The notes below the pieces were generated by a model, which saw only the letters and a program-made list of their open reading frames with translations, did no database searches and was not told where the DNA came from. 10,406 bases of DNA from Thermoplasmata archaeon (lineage in GTDB: Archaea > Thermoplasmatota > Thermoplasmata > Lutacidiplasmatales > UBA184): NCBI GenBank assembly GCA_030040035.1, contig JASHUJ010000195.1:1-10406 (forward strand). The letters are read 5' to 3'. The position numbers were made by a program, and so were the translations under genes. Every line of letters begins with the position of its first letter. Position 1 is the stretch's first letter. Positions 5,467 through 10,406 of the stretch are shown here, piece after piece.

Positions 5467-7665
5467 CTAAGAGTCGGAGGCCGCCGAGCCCACCGCACGA
5501 TCCACCGCGGGCGCGCTCCGGCCCGGGCCGTCCCGAGGTTCCGTCGAGGCCCTCGGCGCTCGCTGGGAGAAGTAGTCGAACAGCATCGCCGCCAGGAAGA
5601 CGAGGGCGTAGTAGGCGAGCCACCCGAGCAGGAACCACTGGGGGAGGGTGACGCGCGAGTGGGTGAACACGCCCCAGTGGTACGCGGTGATCGCGCTGAG
5701 CCCGAGGAGCGAGAGCCCGACCGTCGTCTCGATCTTCGAGCTCGCGATGGCGGTGCGCAGCGCGTGCCGCCGCGTCGGGGTCACGCCGGGTTCCTTGGGC
5801 GTCCGGACGAACGCGAGCTTCGCGCCGCTCCAACCGCGCAGCGCGGCGCGAAGGTCGTTGATCTTGATCGCGAACCAGAAGCCCATGATCCCGAAGATGT
5901 CGCGGTAGCGGACCGGGGTGCTCGATCGGAGCGCGATCCGGATCTTGAACACCCCGTCCAGCATCAAAAGGAGCGGGGCCGACGCGACGATCGCCACCGC
6001 CGCCGTGGACTGGAGGGGCAGCGAGATGTCGAACCAGCTCGCGACGACGATCGCCGCGAGCGACGCGGTGAGGGCGCTGATGAAGAGCCCGTCCATCCAG
6101 AAGACGCCGCCGAGGCGGAAGTCGCGGCGCTGCCGCGCGGTCAGCGTCGGCGCGTCGAGGCTCTCGCGGTTCATGCGCAGCATCTGGAGGCCCCCGAACG
6201 CCCAGCGGCGGTGCTGGGAGCGCACCGCGCTCATCTCCTCGGGCGCGAGGCCCCAGCCGAGGGTGCGCCGCAGGTAGACCCCCCGCCAGCCCTTCGACAG
6301 CATCCGCAGCGAGAGCTCCGCGTCCTCGGTCACGCAGACCTCGGACCAGCCGCCCGCCGATCGGAGCGCCGAGACCCGCAGCACGCCCATCGTCCCGCAG
6401 AAGATCAGCGACTGGACCCGGGCGCGGACCGGCTGGATGACCTGGTAGAAGTAGGCGTCGGCGAGCGCGTACCACCGGGCGAACGTCCCCGACACGGCGT
6501 TCCGGTACGCCTGGGGCGTCTGGACGAACCCGACGCCGGGATCGCGGAACGGCGCGACCGCGACGCGCAGGAACTCGGGGTCCACCACGTAGTCCGAGTC
6601 GACGATTGCGACGAGGTCCGGCGTGCGCTCGAACGCGGCGAGGGCGTCGTTGAGGGCTCCGCCCTTGAAGCCCCGGCGCGCGACGCGGTGCTGGAACGCG
6701 ACTCCGAGGGACGCGCACAGTTCGGCGAGCCGATCGAGCAGCGCGGGGTCGGTCGAGTCGTCGACGAGCTGGACGGCGTAGCGGTCCTTCGGGTAGCGAA
6801 GGCGGCCGACCGCGGCCAGGGTCTGTTCGACGATGCGGGGCGGCTCGTTGAAGCACGCGACCTGGACGAGGACGAACGGCGTCCAGTCCGGGTCGATCGT
6901 CCCGGCATCCGACCGGTCCTCGACGTCGCGACCGGCGATGTACTCGAGCGTGTAGAACTGGTAGGCGAGGAACAGGACGAGCCCGAAGATCTCCACCCCG
7001 ATCAGCACGACCCCGAGGCCGGCCGCGAGCAGCCCGCGCGAGCTCTCGATCATGAGGATCGAGAATCCGATCAGCCCGAGGGCGACCAGGTCGAGGCCGA
7101 GGTACGTGAACACGCCCGAGACGCGCCAGCGGGAGGAGGTGCTCAGCCAGCCCGCGAAGCCGCCGACCGCGGCGACGACGGCGAGCGCCGTCAGATTGAC
7201 GATCGCGTACGGCCGGCCGGCCCAGATCGCCCGGAGCTGGGGGACGAGCCAGTCGCCGGCGATGCGACCGAGATCGACCACGAGCGCGCCGAGCTCGACG
7301 ACCCCGCGACCGATCCACGCGAACCCCGCGATGATCGGCAGGGTCACGACGAGCCGACCCAGCTCCGTCAACGCCGGCAGGACGACCCGCCCACCGGCCG
7401 TCGCCCAACCTTCCCCTCGGAGCAGGGTATAGGCGGCGACGAAGGTGGCGGTGGCCGCGAGGAGGCTCCCCCCGACGATCCGGGCCGTGGCGGAGGCTCG
7501 CCGGGAACCCGTCGTGTCCCGCCGGTGCCGCCGGGGCAACGTGAGCCAGCCGAGCAGCACCAGGAGCAGGCCGGCGACGGTCCAGGTGATCGCCAGCGAG
7601 AGCGTGATCCAATCGAGGGCCCAGTGCCCGAGCGAGGAGGTGGCCGAGCCGGCGGAAAGGAACAT
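5467..7665 (-). CDS. Processive GT2 polysaccharide synthase, cellulose-synthase (BcsA/CslA) type
   Basis: A 732-residue membrane glycosyltransferase that probably polymerises a beta-linked polysaccharide and passes it through the membrane. The N-terminus (1-245) has about five or six membrane helices (near 20-42, 62-82, 103-118, 155-175, 188-206, 212-236). The GT2 domain follows with all expected residues: NEP at 273-275, VDD at 301-303, DSD at 356-358, TED at 446-448 and QHRRW at 484-488. After further helices (about 523-545, 552-572) comes FVRTPK at 619-624, in the place of the FxVTxK gating loop of BcsA, then two more helices (647-665, 676-697). There is no PilZ domain, so no sign of c-di-GMP control, and no BcsB-like partner nearby. 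The longer N-terminal membrane region is unusual compared with BcsA. Product could be cellulose, glucomannan or another glycan. The ATG at 7665 is the first start codon after an in-frame TAG at 7750-7752. Confidence 0.92.
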   Translation of the reverse strand: MFLSAGSATSSLGHWALDWITLSLAITWTVAGLLLVLLGWLTLPRRHRRDTTGSRRASATARIVGGSLLAATATFVAAYTLLRGEGWATAGGRVVLPALTELGRLVVTLPIIAGFAWIGRGVVELGALVVDLGRIAGDWLVPQLRAIWAGRPYAIVNLTALAVVAAVGGFAGWLSTSSRWRVSGVFTYLGLDLVALGLIGFSILMIESSRGLLAAGLGVVLIGVEIFGLVLFLAYQFYTLEYIAGRDVEDRSDAGTIDPDWTPFVLVQVACFNEPPRIVEQTLAAVGRLRYPKDRYAVQLVDDSTDPALLDRLAELCASLGVAFQHRVARRGFKGGALNDALAAFERTPDLVAIVDSDYVVDPEFLRVAVAPFRDPGVGFVQTPQAYRNAVSGTFARWYALADAYFYQVIQPVRARVQSLIFCGTMGVLRVSALRSAGGWSEVCVTEDAELSLRMLSKGWRGVYLRRTLGWGLAPEEMSAVRSQHRRWAFGGLQMLRMNRESLDAPTLTARQRRDFRLGGVFWMDGLFISALTASLAAIVVASWFDISLPLQSTAAVAIVASAPLLLMLDGVFKIRIALRSSTPVRYRDIFGIMGFWFAIKINDLRAALRGWSGAKLAFVRTPKEPGVTPTRRHALRTAIASSKIETTVGLSLLGLSAITAYHWGVFTHSRVTLPQWFLLGWLAYYALVFLAAMLFDYFSQRAPRASTEPRDGPGRSAPAVDRAVGSAASDS

Positions 7666-7963
7666 GGAACGGAGAGCTTCGAGCGGCGTCCGATCTCGGA
7701 ACGACGGGAAGACCCAGCGGCGTCCGCGGTGCGTGCGGTCGGAGCGCCGCTAGGCGCTCGACCTCGACCGCGCCACGATCTTCGGGAAGGAGGCGGCATC
7801 CGCGCCCGGCCTCGGAGCACCCTTCACTTCGCTTCACCCAACCCGGTCGACGAGGCGGGGGTAGATGTACTAGGTCTTGGACGGACGGAACCGGGCTGGA
7901 CCGAGTCCGACAATCGTGGAACTTGGGCCGCCCCGGCTCCGGCGATTGCCGGCCGGGAACGGC
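7666..7963. other. Gene-free gap between the oxidoreductase and the polysaccharide synthase
   Basis: About 300 bases in which no frame gives protein-like residues. It holds a perfect 7-bp hairpin at 7742-7759 and no clear TATA-like box. It must contain the promoter of the polysaccharide synthase unless that gene is read through from the oxidoreductase gene on the same strand. Confidence 0.5.
7742..7759. repeat. Perfect inverted repeat upstream of the polysaccharide synthase
   Basis: GAGCGCC and GGCGCTC pair perfectly around a GCTA loop, about 77-94 nt before the synthase ATG. It could be a regulator binding site or an RNA hairpin in the leader or at the end of the upstream transcript; there is no T run beside it. 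In such GC-rich DNA a 7-bp arm can arise by chance. Confidence 0.4.
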
Positions 7964-9397
7964 CTACGGCTTCCAGACGGGACCCGAGTACCCGTCGGGG
8001 ACCGCCGGGGGCGTTTCGCCCTCGCCGAACGGGTCCAGACGGGGCGGTACCGGACGCCCTTCGGTCTGGCAGAGGTACGCCTCGATCGCGACCGCCGCCT
8101 TGGTTCCGGCCGCCATCGCGTGGACGACCGACCGGCCCCCCGCGGCGAACACGCCCGGGACCTCCGTGCTGTAGTCCGCGTTGCCCCCCTCGGGCCAGCC
8201 CTTGTTGCCGATCTTGAGTCCGAGTTCCTTCGGGAAGCCGGTCAGGTCGGCCTTCTCGCCGATCGCCATGATGACGGTGTCGCACTCGATCGTCTCCGTG
8301 GCGCCCGCGATCGGGACGACGGCGCGCCGTCCGGAATGGTCGGGCGCGCTCAGTTCCATCCGCTGGAAGACCATCGCTTCGACGTGGTCCTTGCCGCGGA
8401 TCTCGAGCGGGGAGAGCAACCACTTGAACTCGATCCCCTCGGGCTCGGTCTCCCGAATCTCCTCCTCGCCCGCGGGCGACTCCCCGCGGGTCCGGCGGTA
8501 GGCCATCGTGACCGACGCGGCGGGGGCGAGGCGCCGCGAGGTCCGCACCGCATCCACGGCGACGTCGCCGCCGCCGACGACCACGATCTGCCGACCGAGG
8601 ATGACGGGCCGGCCCTGGTTCACGTCGTACAGGTAGTCGAGCGCCGGGATCACGCCGGGGAGGTTCTCTCCCGGGATGCCCGGGAAACCGGCGCGCGACG
8701 CGCCGATCGAGACGAGCACCGCGCGGTATCCCTCCTGAAGGAGGCTCTCGGGCGTCACGTCCACGCCGCCCGCCCGACCTTCGACGAACGTCAGGTCGAA
8801 CCGGCGGAACCGCTGGAGATCGATCAGGAGCTCGTGGTTCGGCATCCGATAATGCGGGATCGCACCGGCCTGGCCCCCGACCGCCCGCTGCTTCTCGAAG
8901 ACCGTGACGGAATAGCCGCGCAGGCACAGCTCCCAGGCCGCCATGAGCCCGGTCGGGCCCGCCCCCAGGATGGCCACCCGCTGGTGGCGCGGCGCGCTCG
9001 GGACGTACTCGAGCCCGGACTGGCCGAACTCGAGGGCCGCGCGCTTCAGGTGGCGGATGGCGATCGGGACCCCACGGCCCTTCATGACGCAGGCGTCCTC
9101 GCAGTAGTGGTAGCAGACCTTGCACAGCGTCGTCGCGAGCGGGTTCTCGCGCAGGGTGAGCCGAGCGGCCTCGTCGAACCGCCCGTTCGCCACGAGGCCG
9201 ATGTACCCTCGGCAGTCCTGGGTGATCGGGCACGCCTCGACGCAGAACGGCAGCGCGCACTGGAGGCAGCGCTGGCCCTCGAGCATCGCCTCCTCGCGGC
9301 TGTAGGAGTGCAGCACCTCGCGGAAGTCCGTGATCCGTTCCTCGGGGTGCTCCTCCGGCACCTCGATCCGCTCGTACCGAGATTCGGCGTCCGTCAT
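7964..9397 (-). CDS. FeS/FAD NAD(P)H oxidoreductase, glutamate synthase small subunit (GltD/GltA)-like
   Basis: A 477-residue flavoprotein of the family that includes the glutamate synthase small subunit, NfnB/SudA and the N-terminal part of dihydropyrimidine dehydrogenase. It moves electrons between NAD(P)H, FAD and two 4Fe-4S clusters in the cytoplasm. The N-terminus carries the cysteine sets C44, C47, C52, C56 and C92, C95, C99, C103. The FAD-binding GAGPTG is at 145-150 followed by E168 (VFEK), the NAD(P)H-binding GGGDVAVD is at 275-282, and the late FAD motif GVFAAGG is at 415-421. That motif normally ends in AAGD; here G421 replaces the aspartate. No large glutamate synthase subunit lies beside it, so the partner and true reaction are open: glutamate formation, sulfide dehydrogenase or ferredoxin:NADP oxidoreductase are all possible. 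The ATG at 9397 leaves a leader of about 27 nt from the likely transcription start. Confidence 0.9.
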   Translation of the reverse strand: MTDAESRYERIEVPEEHPEERITDFREVLHSYSREEAMLEGQRCLQCALPFCVEACPITQDCRGYIGLVANGRFDEAARLTLRENPLATTLCKVCYHYCEDACVMKGRGVPIAIRHLKRAALEFGQSGLEYVPSAPRHQRVAILGAGPTGLMAAWELCLRGYSVTVFEKQRAVGGQAGAIPHYRMPNHELLIDLQRFRRFDLTFVEGRAGGVDVTPESLLQEGYRAVLVSIGASRAGFPGIPGENLPGVIPALDYLYDVNQGRPVILGRQIVVVGGGDVAVDAVRTSRRLAPAASVTMAYRRTRGESPAGEEEIRETEPEGIEFKWLLSPLEIRGKDHVEAMVFQRMELSAPDHSGRRAVVPIAGATETIECDTVIMAIGEKADLTGFPKELGLKIGNKGWPEGGNADYSTEVPGVFAAGGRSVVHAMAAGTKAAVAIEAYLCQTEGRPVPPRLDPFGEGETPPAVPDGYSGPVWKP

Positions 9398-9446
9398 GGT
9401 CCGGCCCCTACGTAAGCCGTGGCGCTAGAACCAACCCGCCCCGCCT

Positions 9447-9454
9447 CATAAATC
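9447..9454 (-). promoter_or_regulatory. TATA-like box of the oxidoreductase gene
   Basis: The minus strand reads GATTTATG, about 50 nt upstream of the ATG at 9397. It is the only AT-rich patch in this 135-base gap and suggests that the gene is transcribed on its own rather than from the MFS gene. Confidence 0.5.
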
Positions 9455-9532
9455 GCACGGGGGTCGGGCGGGCTCGTGCCACAGGCTCGCACGACGGGGA
9501 ACCCAACGACCGGAGCCGCGTCGGCCGCGCCG

Positions 9533-10406
9533 CTAGGAGGTCCCTTTGGGCCATCCCTCTCCGCCGGGCGGGGTCGGGGTTCGACGGGTGAGCACGTACA
9601 GGACGGCCACCGCCAGGCCGAGGGCGAGACCGAAGGCGGCCGCGGCGTCGGGCAGCCCCAGCCGCACCGCCGTCTCGCCGATGCCGATCGTCGGAACCGC
9701 CAGCGCGAGGTAGCCGACGATGTAGAACGAGGAGAGGATCTCGCCGCGCACGGCGGGCGGCGCGACCCGATCGACGAGCGTGACGCTCCCCATGAACGCG
9801 AACCCGACCCCGATCCCGAGGATCGCGGCCCCGAGGGCGAGGCCGGGGAGCGACGCGAGCGGCACCGAGAGCGTCAGGACGATCGTCGCACCGAAGATGA
9901 TCGGGAGGCCGATCAGGAGCGCCCGACGGTCGCGGACCTGGCCCAAGCCGAGCTGGGAGACCGCCGCGAGGCCGAACATGAGGGCGACGACTCCGGCCGA
10001 CGCGGCCGCGTTCCCGATGCCGAGCGTCACCGGAAGGAAGGTCGGAGCGATGGCCGCGAAGTAGCCGTAGATCGCGTAGCAGGCGGCGAGCGCGCCCGCC
10101 GCGACCCAGAACGGACGGCGGATCGCCGGAGGGACCGACAGGCGCTGGACCCGCCGGCTCGGCGCCCCGGGGGTCCGGACGACGGTCTCGGGGGTCGCGC
10201 CGACCAGGACGATCCCGATGAGACTGGCGGCGATCAGGACCAGGAAGACGAGGACGGTCGGGGCGGGCGCGTACTCGACGAGGAACCCGCTCACGAGGAC
10301 CCCGGACGCGACTCCCCCGAAGTTCGCGGCGACCGAGACCCGCGCGACGTGGTGCTGATCGCCGCGGGGATCGAGACCCGTCATCGACGCCGTGGCCGTG
10401 GCCGTC
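9533..10406 (-). CDS. MFS transporter, C-terminal part (5' end outside window)
   Basis: The frame ends at TAG 9533-9535 and stays open to the right edge of the window. The codons before the ATG at 10384 continue as T-A-T-A-S, typical of an MFS helix end, so that ATG is internal. From there about eight hydrophobic segments are visible, matching helices 5-12 of a 12-helix permease. A charged/proline linker (TPGAPSRRVQRLSVPPAIRR) divides the two halves. The segment TGLDPRGDQ before helix 5, with the following R-V-S-V-A-A-N-F-G-G, fits the helix 4-5 loop of drug- or sugar-efflux MFS proteins. Substrate is unknown. The visible part, about 290 residues, is roughly two thirds of a normal MFS protein. 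Confidence 0.88.
   Translation of the reverse strand, partial: TATATASMTGLDPRGDQHHVARVSVAANFGGVASGVLVSGFLVEYAPAPTVLVFLVLIAASLIGIVLVGATPETVVRTPGAPSRRVQRLSVPPAIRRPFWVAAGALAACYAIYGYFAAIAPTFLPVTLGIGNAAASAGVVALMFGLAAVSQLGLGQVRDRRALLIGLPIIFGATIVLTLSVPLASLPGLALGAAILGIGVGFAFMGSVTLVDRVAPPAVRGEILSSFYIVGYLALAVPTIGIGETAVRLGLPDAAAAFGLALGLAVAVLYVLTRRTPTPPGGEGWPKGTS

Noticed and set aside
5372..7837. Minus-strand open frame of 821 codons overlapping the synthase
   Set aside because: It is a frame-shifted shadow of the synthase, arginine- and proline-rich. The 5467-7665 frame carries every GT2 motif.
5413..8217. Very long plus-strand open frame (934 codons)
   Set aside because: It is antisense to the polysaccharide synthase and the end of the oxidoreductase gene. 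Its residues are almost all R, P, G, E, A and D with no motifs or membrane pattern, as expected for a shadow in GC-rich DNA.
7877..9415. Plus-strand open frame of 512 codons
   Set aside because: It is antisense to the oxidoreductase, whose cysteine, FAD and NAD(P)H motifs identify the true strand.

Overview
The window is GC-rich DNA (by eye well over 60% GC) with seven protein-coding genes and no RNA gene, CRISPR array or insertion sequence that I can see. It is probably archaeal. Three things point that way: a winged-helix protein that reads like the archaeal HTH_45 family, several short AT-rich TATA-like boxes (2683-2690, 2741-2748, 9447-9454, 477-485) placed upstream of genes, and mostly short leaders. 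A high-GC member of the Thermoplasmatota is my best guess, but that is inference.

Layout from left to right. At 1-415 (minus) is a winged-helix DNA-binding protein cut by the window edge. At 541-2402 or further (minus) is a two-gene operon joined by an ATGA overlap: a coiled-coil protein with two membrane helices, then a membrane-anchored family-2 glycosyltransferase resembling Egghead/BRE-3 beta-mannosyltransferases. Diverging from it (plus, ending at 4772) is a ClC chloride channel/transporter with a C-terminal CBS pair. Next come a four-helix small membrane protein (4874-5272, minus), a large processive GT2 polysaccharide synthase of the cellulose-synthase type (5467-7665, minus), an FeS/FAD glutamate-synthase-small-subunit-like oxidoreductase (7964-9397, minus), and the C-terminal part of an MFS transporter cut by the right edge (9533-10406, minus).

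The shared theme is the cell envelope: two glycosyltransferases, an anion channel, small membrane proteins and an exporter-type permease. No single pathway is proved by the gene order. The two glycosyltransferases use lipid or polymer acceptors that cannot be read from sequence. The GltD-like enzyme has no large glutamate synthase subunit beside it.

The most unusual point is the divergent region 2403-3104. Both genes leaving it have clear in-frame coding sequence upstream of their first conventional start codon, and neither upstream stretch contains an in-frame ATG, GTG or TTG. For the minus-strand gene, one extra base in the C run at 2638-2642 would join the frame to a GTG at 2650 just downstream of a TATA box. 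Missing homopolymer bases in the assembly are therefore the simplest explanation, with non-canonical starts as the alternative.
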